Shown here in pieces: positions 41,075 through 48,677 of a stretch of DNA of 64,000 bases. Position numbers and translations under genes: made by a program. The DNA comes from Streptomyces sp. TLI_171 (GTDB lineage Bacteria > Actinomycetota > Actinomycetes > Streptomycetales > Streptomycetaceae): positions 7,715,001 to 7,779,000 of the forward strand of contig NZ_RAPS01000001.1 in NCBI RefSeq assembly GCF_003610255.1, read 5' to 3'. The notes below the pieces were generated by a model that was given only the letters and a program-made list of their open reading frames with translations, was not told the origin of the DNA and ran no database searches. Each line of letters opens with the position of its first letter. Position 1 is the stretch's first letter.

Positions 41075-41325
41075 CTCTCACCACCCGCTCTCCGCAGGGA
41101 GTCCACCGTGCCCAGCCAGCCCCACCCCGGTAGCCACGCCCCGAACGCCCCTCGGGACGGTGTCCGCGCCGACGCCGCGCCCGCGCCCAGGCCTCCCTGA
41201 CCCGCCCGGCTCCGCCCGGGCGAGCGGCGATCGCCGCTCACGACGTGACCCGCGCGACCCGTCCTCGTACGGCCGAGCCGCGCCGCCATCCGACACACCT
41301 GCCCAATCCAGTGAGGAACAGCTCC

Positions 41326-42495
41326 ATGACCAACCCGACGCATCAGGTACTCGCACCCGAGAACCCCGGCGAAGACCGCGCCGCACCCGACCGGCCCGCC
41401 CTGGCCCGGCTGCTCCAGGAGATCGTCGAGTCCGGGTTCACCGGCATCCAGTTGCGGGTCAACGACCGCCAGGGCGAATGGGTCGGCAGCGCCGGGACGG
41501 GCGTGCTGGGCGAGTCCGCCCCGCCTCCGACCGACGGGCACATCCGGATCGGCAGCAACACCAAGACCTTCGTCGCGGCGACGGTGCTGCAGATGGTCGC
41601 CGAAGGCGCCCTCGCGCTCGACGCGCCCGCCGGCGGTTACCTTCCCGAACTCCCGATCGACCCGCGGATCACGGTGCGGATGCTGCTGCAGCACACCAGC
41701 GGCGTCTTCAACTTCACCGGCGAGATCCACCCCGCGGACGCGGACGTCGAGGGAATTCCGTGGAACGGTGCGATCCTCGTGCCGGGGATCCCCTGGCAGG
41801 GCAAGCGGTGGGTCGAGTCCCGGTTCACGCACTACCCGACCGAGGACCTGGCCCGCCTGGCCCTGTCCAAGCCGGCCCGGTTCGAACCCGGAACGGACTG
41901 GAGCTACTCCAACACCAACTACGTACTGGCCCGGCTGATCATCGAGGCGGTGAGCGGACGCACCCTCGCCGAGGAGATGCACCGGCTCGTCCTGTCCCCG
42001 CTCGGGCTCACCCGGACCCAGGTCCCGGACACCACCGCGATCCCCGAACCGCACGCCCACGCCTACTACCGCTACGACGACGACGGTCGGGAGACCACCG
42101 TCGACGTGACCGTCCAGGACCCGTCCTGGATCTCCAGCGGAGGCGACATGATCTCCACCACCCGGGACCTCCACCTCTTCATCTCGGGCCTGACGAGCGG
42201 TCGACTCCTGCCGGCCCCCCTGCTCGCGGAGATGCTGACGCCGCACTCGCCCACCGGCTACGGACTCGGGGTGTTCGTCGAGGACACCGGCCACGGCACC
42301 CTCGTCAAGCACAACGGCGGCATCGCCGGCCACGGCGCACTCATGTACAGCTCCCACGACGGCAGCACCACCCTCACCGCAGGGCTGAACTACGTGGACG
42401 ACACCACCCTCTCCCTGGGCCCCGCGTTCCAGGCCGCCACGCAGCGCCTGGTCGACGCGGTGTTCGGCGACCTCCCCGCCCCGACGAACGGCTGA
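41326..42495 (+). CDS. Serine hydrolase, beta-lactamase class C / D-Ala-D-Ala carboxypeptidase-like
   Basis: 389 residues. Serine-type penicillin-recognising fold: SxxK motif SNTK with Ser77 and Lys80, the YxN motif YSN at 194-196, and HNGG near the C-terminus in place of KTG. No signal peptide is visible, so it may be cytoplasmic; many actinobacterial relatives are esterases rather than beta-lactamases. ATG at 41326 follows GAGGA. It is probably repressed by the TetR protein encoded divergently and ends with a good terminator. Confidence 0.9.
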   Translation: MTNPTHQVLAPENPGEDRAAPDRPALARLLQEIVESGFTGIQLRVNDRQGEWVGSAGTGVLGESAPPPTDGHIRIGSNTKTFVAATVLQMVAEGALALDAPAGGYLPELPIDPRITVRMLLQHTSGVFNFTGEIHPADADVEGIPWNGAILVPGIPWQGKRWVESRFTHYPTEDLARLALSKPARFEPGTDWSYSNTNYVLARLIIEAVSGRTLAEEMHRLVLSPLGLTRTQVPDTTAIPEPHAHAYYRYDDDGRETTVDVTVQDPSWISSGGDMISTTRDLHLFISGLTSGRLLPAPLLAEMLTPHSPTGYGLGVFVEDTGHGTLVKHNGGIAGHGALMYSSHDGSTTLTAGLNYVDDTTLSLGPAFQAATQRLVDAVFGDLPAPTNG

Positions 42496-42506
42496 CACCC
42501 GCAACG

Positions 42507-42538
42507 GCGACCCCGCAGCCACCGGGCTGCGGGGTCGC
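42507..42538. terminator. Hairpin terminator after the serine hydrolase gene
   Basis: GCGACCCCGCAGCC (42507-42520), loop ACCG, GGCTGCGGGGTCGC (42525-42538): a perfect 14-bp stem 12 bp downstream of the stop codon. It can also stop the convergent gene at 42608. Confidence 0.9.
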
Positions 42539-42607
42539 ACCGTGTGGTGGGAGGCGACGAGAGTCGAGGCGACCGAATTGCGTCCGCACGGCGGGCGGCC
42601 GGTGGCG

Positions 42608-43276
42608 CTACCAGTCCAGGGTGGCCTGCTCGGGCGTCCGCCGTGCCCCGTTGAAGAGGTTGTGCGACCTCTCGTGCAGGTCGCCCACCCGGTCGACCAC
42701 CTGGACGCGGACCCGGAGCGCGTGGATCGTGCTCATCGCACGCGGGCCGAACCAGCCGATCATGGCACGCTCCTGGCCGGCCAGCGGGGCCCCGCGGGCC
42801 CACATCTTGACCATGCAGTCGACGTCGGTGCGCAGCCCGATGCGCTCCAACTCCTCCACCAAGGCGTCGAACTCGAGCCAGGGCGTGGGGGCGGACGGCG
42901 CGTCCCCGGCGAACTGCACGGAGTACCTGAGGTCCCAGACGGTTGCCGCGTCCTGCGCGCCGTTGCGGATCTGGCAGCCCCAGACCAGCTCGTCCGAGCC
43001 CGGCGACATCCGGATCACCCGCCCGTCGAAACCGATGATCGGCCGGGTCGCCGTGGCGTACTGGCCCCGGGCCAGGAGTCCGCTGCCCGTGGTGAGCAGG
43101 GCCGCGGTCGCGCTCTGGACGTCGAGGAGCTGGATCGGCGCGCCGCCGGGGTTCGTCCGGGCGAGGTTCTGCTGGACCACCGCGTAGACCAGGAGCAGCC
43201 CGGCGACGCCGACCAGGCAGATCAGAAGCTGCCAGAAGACCCAGTTCCGCCTGATGATCCGTTGCGGCGACTCCAC
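42608..43276 (-). CDS. Single-pass membrane protein of unknown function
   Basis: 222 residues. One membrane helix near the N-terminus (WVFWQLLICLVGVAGLLLVYAVV, ~13-35) anchors a large extracytoplasmic domain with two Cys (WGCQIRN and DVDCMVK). The C-terminal part includes WLEFDALVEELERIGLRTDVD and VQVVDRVGDLHERSHNLF. No family recognised. GTG at 43276 is chosen because it precedes a short basic stretch and the helix and has GAGGGGGG upstream; a frame to 43348 also exists. It is convergent with the serine hydrolase. Confidence 0.7.
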   Translation of the reverse strand: MESPQRIIRRNWVFWQLLICLVGVAGLLLVYAVVQQNLARTNPGGAPIQLLDVQSATAALLTTGSGLLARGQYATATRPIIGFDGRVIRMSPGSDELVWGCQIRNGAQDAATVWDLRYSVQFAGDAPSAPTPWLEFDALVEELERIGLRTDVDCMVKMWARGAPLAGQERAMIGWFGPRAMSTIHALRVRVQVVDRVGDLHERSHNLFNGARRTPEQATLDW

Positions 43277-43475
43277 GTCCGCCCCCCTCTCCCCGGAGAC
43301 ACCGTACGGTGCGGCCCGCCGGCGCGACAGGTCGCGTGCTGCCCGCACATTGCCTGGTCTGGGGTTGCGCGGGCGGGGTAGGCGTCGAACCTGACGGCGG
43401 ACCGAGGAGAGGAGTTGGTCGATGAGCGCGCTTGCTGCGCCCTGCCCCGGTGCGGCCGGGCTGGTCGGCGGGTCC

Positions 43476-43871
43476 TCAGCGCCCGGCGCCGATCGCGGGC
43501 GCGTCGACCCGTGGTTCCTGGCGTGGCGGGGAGAGCGGTGCCGCCAGGCCCAGGGCGGCGCTGGTGCCGGTGAGGGCCGCCAGCCGGACCAGACGGGGGG
43601 ACGGGTTCTCCAGGTGGAAGACGCCGCCGGTGTCGGTGATCCGCCGGCTGGCGCGCAGGAGTGCGCCGAGCCCGGCGCAGTCGCAGAAGGACAGGGCGGA
43701 GGCCTCGATGATGATGATGCGGGGGTGGCCCAGGAAGGCCGTTCGGACGGCGGCTTCGACGTCGGGGACGGTGTCCATGTCGAGTTCGCCGGACAGGTGC
43801 AGGTGAGCGACGGTCGCGTGAACCGTGACCGTGGCGGTCAGCTGCTCGCGTGGTGCCGGTTGTTCGGCCAT
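43476..43871 (-). CDS. STAS-domain anti-anti-sigma-like protein
   Basis: 131 residues. Residues ~10-105 form a STAS domain: VTVHATVAHLHLSGELDMDTVPDVEAAV, then RIIIIEASALSFCDCAGLGALLRASRRI. The phospho-acceptor site is Asp-Cys-Ala-Gly, so the usual Ser is Ala and regulation by a kinase is unlikely at that position. The C-terminal ~25 residues are a Pro/Arg-rich tail. ATG at 43871. A sigma-70-type promoter lies 65 bp upstream (43936-43965). The MarR gene at 44039 is upstream on the same strand. Confidence 0.88.
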   Translation of the reverse strand: MAEQPAPREQLTATVTVHATVAHLHLSGELDMDTVPDVEAAVRTAFLGHPRIIIIEASALSFCDCAGLGALLRASRRITDTGGVFHLENPSPRLVRLAALTGTSAALGLAAPLSPPRQEPRVDAPAIGAGR

Positions 43872-43935
43872 ACAGGCCTCCCTTCACCGGGCGGCACGCA
43901 AGGCGTCACCCGGGACCGCGCGTTGCGGTCCCTCC

Positions 43936-43965
43936 ACCCTAGAGGCAACATTTGCGCTTCGACAA
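43936..43965 (-). promoter_or_regulatory. Sigma-70-type promoter for the 43476 STAS gene
   Basis: On the minus strand TTGTCG (43965-43960), 18-base spacer, TAGGGT (43941-43936). Transcripts would start near 43929 with a leader of about 58 bases. Two direct AATGTTG copies overlap the -35 and spacer and might be a regulator site. Confidence 0.55.
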
Positions 43966-44038
43966 CATTCCATGTCCGGCAACGATTTTCGGGTCGTCGT
44001 ACCGAACCGGCGCGGCGGGGCCGGAAAACCCCGACGGC

Positions 44039-44530
44039 TCAGGCCGTCTGCACGGCCGGCCCGACGTCGGCGCCGTCAGCGGCACGGCGGCCGGCGACGT
44101 CCCGGAAGGCACTGAGCCCCGTCAGCAGCGCGCCGCGCTCGGCCGGGGACATGTCGTCGAGCACCGCCGCGAGCGCCTGCTCCCGAGCGGCGCGCAGGTC
44201 GGCCAGGAAGGCCAGCCCGGTCGGCGTCAGGTGGAGCTCCAGCTCACGTCGGCTGGTCGGGCTGGCCGCGCGCCGGACCAGCCCGACCGCCTCCAGCCGG
44301 TCGCACAGCCGGCTGACCGACGAGGGACGCGACTCCAGGGTCTCGGTGAGCGTGCGCAGGTTGATGCCGTCGTTCTCCGCCAGGACGTAGAGGACGCGCA
44401 GCTGGGACACCGACACCGGCGAGGCAGCCGTCTCGCGGCCGCCGCCCCAGAGCACTTCCAGCAGTTCCACCACCGACGACACGACGGAGGCGTCGACGGC
44501 GCGGTTCGGGAAGGGCGAGACGGGGTCCAT
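44039..44530 (-). CDS. MarR-family transcriptional regulator
   Basis: 163 residues. The winged helix-turn-helix is ASPVSVSQLRVLYVLAENDGINLRTLTETLESRPSSVSRLCDRLEAVGLVRRAASPTSRRELELHLTPTGLAFL, a typical MarR core with the wing RELELHLT. The C-terminal helices carry the dimer interface (RAAREQALAAVLDDMSPAERGALLTGLSAF). ATG at 44530. It is divergent from the GAF-PP2C gene at 44615 and co-directional with the STAS gene at 43476, so it may regulate partner-switching genes nearby. Confidence 0.9.
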   Translation of the reverse strand: MDPVSPFPNRAVDASVVSSVVELLEVLWGGGRETAASPVSVSQLRVLYVLAENDGINLRTLTETLESRPSSVSRLCDRLEAVGLVRRAASPTSRRELELHLTPTGLAFLADLRAAREQALAAVLDDMSPAERGALLTGLSAFRDVAGRRAADGADVGPAVQTA

Positions 44531-44614
44531 GGGTCCATCCTGGCACCCATCTCCCCGCGCAGGACAACCCGTCGGCACTCGCGGCCGACACCGAAGAGGA
44601 GAAGGAGTACCCAG

Positions 44615-45808
44615 GTGACGGAGAACCTGTTCGCCATGGAGCGCGCACTGCGCACCGCCGCCCCCTACGCACTGTTGGACGCCGTACGGGAGAACCTCAC
44701 CCGTCTGTACGGAGTGTCGAGGGTCGAACTGCAGCTCGCCGACTACAGCCTGACGGTGCTTCAACGGGTCACCGACCTGCCGCACACCGCCCAACCGGTC
44801 CCGGTGCACAGCAGCGCCCCCGGGCGGGCCTTCGGCTCCCAGCAGCCCTTCACCGAACCCGGGCCGGACGGCAGCCCGGCCGTGCTGCACCTGCCGGTGA
44901 CCGTGCGCGGCGACCGCCTCGGCGTCCTGAGCCTCGGCCTGGACGGCATCCGCCTCACACCAGAGCGACAGGAGGAGTTCCGCGAGATCGCCGAAGTGCT
45001 CGGCCACCACATCGTGGTGGCCGAACGGGACACCGACCTCTACCTGCAGGCCCGCCGCAAGAGCCGCCTCACGCTGGCCGCCGAGATGCAGTGGCAGCTG
45101 CTGCCGGCCCGCGCCTGCACCCGGGAGGAGTACTCCATCGGCGCCCAGCTGGAACCCGCCTACGCCATCCGCGGCGACAACTTCGACTGGTCCGCCACCG
45201 AGGACCGGCTCACCCTGACCATCACCAACGGCATGGGCGAAGGCATCGACGCCTCGCTGCTCACCAACCTCGCCGTGAACGCCCTGCGCAACGCACGCCG
45301 CGCCGGCGTCGACATCGCCGACCAGGCCGCGCTGGCCGACCAGGCCGTGTACGGGCAGCACCAGGGCGAGGCGTACGTCTCCGTGCTGCTGCTGGAGTTC
45401 CACCTCGACACCGGCCTGGTCGAGATCGTCGACGCGGGCTCCCCGCAGCTGCTCCTGCTGCGGGACGGCGCCGTCCGGCACGTGCCCTTCGAGGCGCAGC
45501 TGCCGCTCGGCCTGGCCGACGACACCCCGTACCTGGCGCAGCGCATCAGAGTGGAGCGCGGCGACCGGCTGATCTTCGTCAGCGACGGCGTGCACGCCGT
45601 CGCCTCCACGACCGGAGAGGCGTACGGCACCGGAGCGCTGGCGCGCGCCATCCAGGAGACCCGGCTGCTGCCGGCGGCCGAGGTGCCCCGGGCGATCCTG
45701 ACCGCCCTCGCCGCGCACCGCGGCGACGACGCCCGCGACGACGCGCTCGTCGTCTGCCTCGACTGGAACGGCCGCCACCCCGCCCCGACCGACGCACCGC
45801 CCGCCTGA
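44615..45808 (+). CDS. GAF-PP2C (SpoIIE-type) phosphatase with a variant catalytic motif
   Basis: 397 residues. A GAF-like sensory domain (~20-150: LLDAVRENLTRLYGVSRVELQLADYSL, VLHLPVTVRGDRLGVLSLGLDGI) is followed by a PP2C-type domain (~175-380). The expected metal-binding motif GDxxGHG reads TNGMGEGIDA, with the Asp replaced by Asn and His by Glu; GDNFDW keeps its Asp residues and RDDALVVCLDW its C-terminal acidic pair. The variant is shared with a streptomycete subgroup I recognise, so it may still bind but be slower or regulatory. GTG at 44615 follows GAAGGAG. Its stop codon starts an 8-bp tandem repeat. Confidence 0.88.
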   Translation: MTENLFAMERALRTAAPYALLDAVRENLTRLYGVSRVELQLADYSLTVLQRVTDLPHTAQPVPVHSSAPGRAFGSQQPFTEPGPDGSPAVLHLPVTVRGDRLGVLSLGLDGIRLTPERQEEFREIAEVLGHHIVVAERDTDLYLQARRKSRLTLAAEMQWQLLPARACTREEYSIGAQLEPAYAIRGDNFDWSATEDRLTLTITNGMGEGIDASLLTNLAVNALRNARRAGVDIADQAALADQAVYGQHQGEAYVSVLLLEFHLDTGLVEIVDAGSPQLLLLRDGAVRHVPFEAQLPLGLADDTPYLAQRIRVERGDRLIFVSDGVHAVASTTGEAYGTGALARAIQETRLLPAAEVPRAILTALAAHRGDDARDDALVVCLDWNGRHPAPTDAPPA

Positions 45809-45841
45809 CCGCCTGACCGCCTGACCGCCTGACCGCCTGAC
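45802..45841 (+). repeat. Five tandem copies of an 8-bp unit at the stop codon of the PP2C gene
   Basis: CGCCTGAC occurs five times in a row without a mismatch. The gene's stop codon TGA (45806-45808) lies in the first unit, and because 8 is not a multiple of 3 further TGA codons follow in the other frames. Confidence 0.95.
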
Positions 45842-46135
45842 CGCCCGGGGCCCGCGGCCTGCTGCGGGAAGGACCGGTTCGGGCAGTGGCGTTCGCCGAG
45901 CAGATCCCGGCGGCACCGATGGTCGGCCGGGCTCAGGGACGGACGCCGTCCGGGGAAGTGAGCGAAGCCGGTACGGGCTGCGGCCCGGTGGTTCCGGTCG
46001 ACGGGGGGTCAGTTGTGTCGGGCCGTTCGGCTGCTGACAGAGTGCTCGGTGGTGTGCGAGGCTGTCCGCCTGTCGGCCGAGCGTTCGCGACCAGCGCACC
46101 GGGCTGATGCGGGGGAGCACGGGGGAGTCAGCACC
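45842..46135. other. Intergenic region before the DUF4129-MoxR operon, no gene seen
   Basis: About 294 bp with only short open frames that lack ribosome binding sites. It presumably holds the promoter of the downstream five-gene operon. Confidence 0.5.
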
Positions 46136-47107
46136 ATGTCGCGAAGAGGCGGCGCCGGTCGTCGGGGAGCGGCGGGCACGGCCGCGGCCGGTGCGGCGGT
46201 GCTCGGGCTGGCCCTGGCAGCCCTCGCCCTGCACCCGGACGCCCACCCGTCGCGCGGCGTCGCGCCGCTGGCTCACCATTCCGGGCTGGTGGCCCTGCTG
46301 GTGATCGGGACTGCCGTTCTGTTCGGCGTGCTCGCGCGGCGGTTCCGCGCCGCGGGGAGGTCCGTGACGTCGCCCGCGGCCCGGGCCGGGCGGCTGGCCG
46401 ACGCGGTGGGGTGGCTGCTGGTCGCCGGGACGGTCCTGGTGCCGGTCGCTCTTCTGCTGTTCCACGGCCGGGACACCGCCCCGGCTCCGTTCGTCCCTGA
46501 TTCGCCGCCGCCGACGCGGGCACCCGTGGGATCCGGGCGCGCGGTCGGATCCGGCAGGTCGGTCGCCGACCTGGACAGCTCGGCCTCGCATTCGGCGGGC
46601 CACCTCGGTACCGGTCTGCTCTGGCTCGCTCTGGCCGTGGCCGTGGCGGGGGCCGCGGTGGTCGCCGTCCGGTGGTGGCGGGGCCGCAGCATTGCGCGCT
46701 CCGGGCCCGCACCGGCGCTGCTGGACGGGACGGTGACCGGGCCCACCGTCGGCGTGCTGGCCGACGCGGTCGCCTCCGGACGGGCCGCGCTGCTGGACGG
46801 CTCGGACCCGCGCAGCGCCGTGATCGCCTGCTACCAGGCGATGGAGGTCTCGCTCGCCGAGGCCGGCGTCGACCTGCTGGACTCCGACAGCCCGACCGAC
46901 CTGCTGCGCCGCGCCGCCCGAACGGGCCACCTGGGCGAGGCCCGCGACGCGCAGACCCTGGCGGAGCTGTTCCGCGAGGCCCGCTACTCCACCCACCCGA
47001 TGGACGGCGGCCACGTCCGCCGCGCCACCGCGGCCCTGGACGCCCTCGCCGCCGCCCTCGCCCGGCCGGCAGCAGCCGCGGCCCAGCTGCCCGAGGACGT
47101 CCGATGA
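46136..47107 (+). CDS. DUF4129-domain membrane protein
   Basis: 323 residues with three or four membrane helices: one near the N-terminus (AGAAVLGLALAALAL), a second (GLVALLVIGTAVLFGVLA), a third (WLLVAGTVLVPVALLLF) and a fourth before the C-terminal domain (LLWLALAVAVAGAAVVAVRWW). The C-terminal ~110 residues form the DUF4129 domain: DPRSAVIACYQAMEVSLAEAGVD, SPTDLLRRAA, LAELFREARYSTHPMD. The family is tied to MoxR/DUF58 operons and transglutaminase systems. ATG 46136. Its stop overlaps the next start by four bases, the first gene of a coupled five-gene operon. Confidence 0.87.
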   Translation: MSRRGGAGRRGAAGTAAAGAAVLGLALAALALHPDAHPSRGVAPLAHHSGLVALLVIGTAVLFGVLARRFRAAGRSVTSPAARAGRLADAVGWLLVAGTVLVPVALLLFHGRDTAPAPFVPDSPPPTRAPVGSGRAVGSGRSVADLDSSASHSAGHLGTGLLWLALAVAVAGAAVVAVRWWRGRSIARSGPAPALLDGTVTGPTVGVLADAVASGRAALLDGSDPRSAVIACYQAMEVSLAEAGVDLLDSDSPTDLLRRAARTGHLGEARDAQTLAELFREARYSTHPMDGGHVRRATAALDALAAALARPAAAAAQLPEDVR

Positions 47108-47598
47108 AGCCTCCCGCCCCGGGCAGCGTCGCCCACAGCCTGGCGTACGCCGCCGTCCTCGCCGTGGTGACCGAGGCGTGTCTCGCCCTGGTCGGCGGGA
47201 TGCCCGCGTTCTGCGGCGGCGCGCTGGCCCTGACGGTCCTCGCCCTGGCCATCGCCCGGTACGTGGCCGGCGCCGACGCCGAGGACCGCGGCCACCGGGA
47301 CAGCGCCCACCGGATGCGCACCCGGCGGGCCGACCTCGGCGACTGGCGGCAACTGGTCGACCGGTCCCTGCGCGGCCAGGACGGCTACGGGCCGGTCCTG
47401 CGCCACCGGATCCAGCGCCTGTACGACGCCCGACTGCTGGAGCGGCACCGCCTCTCCCGCCACCACCAGCCCGACCTGGTCGCCGAACTGACCGGCCCTC
47501 AGGTCTGGCCGTGGCTCGACCCGGCCCGCGCCGACCCGCCCGGCCCGATCACCGAGGCCGACCTGCGCCTGCTCGTCGACCGGCTGCACCGGCTCTGA
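47104..47598 (+). CDS. Small membrane-associated protein in the MoxR operon
   Basis: 164 residues. One or two N-terminal membrane helices (SLAYAAVLAVVTEACLALVGG, FCGGALALTVLALAIARYVAG) precede a basic helical domain: RTRRADLGDWRQLVDRSLRGQDGYGPVLRHRIQRLYDARLLERHRLSRH. It has no name known to me but similar proteins accompany DUF4129-MoxR-DUF58 clusters in actinobacteria. ATG 47104 overlaps the DUF4129 stop (ATGA); MoxR follows 44 bp downstream. Confidence 0.82.
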   Translation: MKPPAPGSVAHSLAYAAVLAVVTEACLALVGGMPAFCGGALALTVLALAIARYVAGADAEDRGHRDSAHRMRTRRADLGDWRQLVDRSLRGQDGYGPVLRHRIQRLYDARLLERHRLSRHHQPDLVAELTGPQVWPWLDPARADPPGPITEADLRLLVDRLHRL

Positions 47599-47642
47599 CC
47601 GCCCGGCCGCACCCCTCCACCGCGATCCCTCCCAGGAGCACC

Positions 47643-48677
47643 GTGACCACCACCCACCCCGCCCCCGGCACGCTGACGCCGCAGCAGGCCGGCGCCCGCG
47701 CCCGCGCCGTCCTCGACGAGGTCGAACGGGCCGTCACCGGCAAACGGGAGGCCCTCGAACTGGTCATGCTCGCCGTCCTGGCCGGCGGCCACGTCCTGAT
47801 CGAGGACCTGCCCGGCCTCGGCAAGACGCTGCTCGCCCGCTCCTTCGCCACCGCACTCGGCCTGGACTTCCGGCGGATCCAGTTCACCCCCGACCTGCTG
47901 CCCTCCGACGTCTCCGGCGCACCCTTCTACGACCAGCGCACCGGCGAGATGGTGTTCCGCCCCGGCCCGGTCTTCACCCGCCTGCTGCTCGCCGACGAAC
48001 TCAACCGCACCCCGCCGAAGACCCAGGCCGCCCTGCTGGAGGCGATGGCCGAGACCCAGGTGTCCGTCGACGGCACCACCCACCCGCTGCCGTCCCCGTT
48101 CGTGGTGATCGCCACCGCGAACCCCATCGAGTACGAGGGCACCTACACCCTGCCCGAGGCCCAGCTCGACCGCTTCCTGCTCCGGGTGCGCATGGGCTAC
48201 CTCCCGGTGGCGGACGAGGCGGCGATGCTCCGCGCCCGCCTGGACCGGGCCGCACCCGAGGCCGAGCTGACCGCGCTCACCGACCCGGGCGAGGTGCTCG
48301 CCATGCGGGCGGCCCTGGAACGGGTCGAGGTGTCCGACGACCTGGTCGACTACGTGGTCGCGCTGCTCGACGCCACCCGGAGCGACCCGCAGCTCCAGGT
48401 CGGCGCCTCGCCGCGCGGCGGCCTCGCCCTGATCCAACTCGCCCGCGCCCGCGCCGTCCTGGCCGGACGGGACTACGTCGTCCCGGAGGACGTCAAAGCG
48501 CTCGCCGTCCCCGCCCTCGCCCACCGGGTGTCGCTCCGGCCCGAACTCTGGGTCCGCCAGATCGACGCGGACGAGGTCGTCGCCGCCCTGGTCGCCCGCG
48601 TCCCCGCCCCGCGGACGGTGCCGCGCGGCGCGCCGGAGCGCGACCCGCACCGCCCGGCCGCAACGGTCGACGCGTGA
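47643..48677 (+). CDS. MoxR-family AAA+ ATPase
   Basis: 344 residues. Walker A: EDLPGLGKTLLAR (P-loop GLGKT, ~59-63 onward); Walker B and sensor parts: LLLADELNRTPPKTQAALLEAMAE, VVIATANPIEYEGTYTLPEAQLDRFLLRV. The C-terminal lid domain follows. MoxR ATPases are chaperones for the assembly or activation of protein complexes, often with DUF58 and von Willebrand-type proteins. GTG at 47643 has AGGAG upstream. It is coupled by a four-base overlap to the DUF58 gene. Confidence 0.95.
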   Translation: MTTTHPAPGTLTPQQAGARARAVLDEVERAVTGKREALELVMLAVLAGGHVLIEDLPGLGKTLLARSFATALGLDFRRIQFTPDLLPSDVSGAPFYDQRTGEMVFRPGPVFTRLLLADELNRTPPKTQAALLEAMAETQVSVDGTTHPLPSPFVVIATANPIEYEGTYTLPEAQLDRFLLRVRMGYLPVADEAAMLRARLDRAAPEAELTALTDPGEVLAMRAALERVEVSDDLVDYVVALLDATRSDPQLQVGASPRGGLALIQLARARAVLAGRDYVVPEDVKALAVPALAHRVSLRPELWVRQIDADEVVAALVARVPAPRTVPRGAPERDPHRPAATVDA

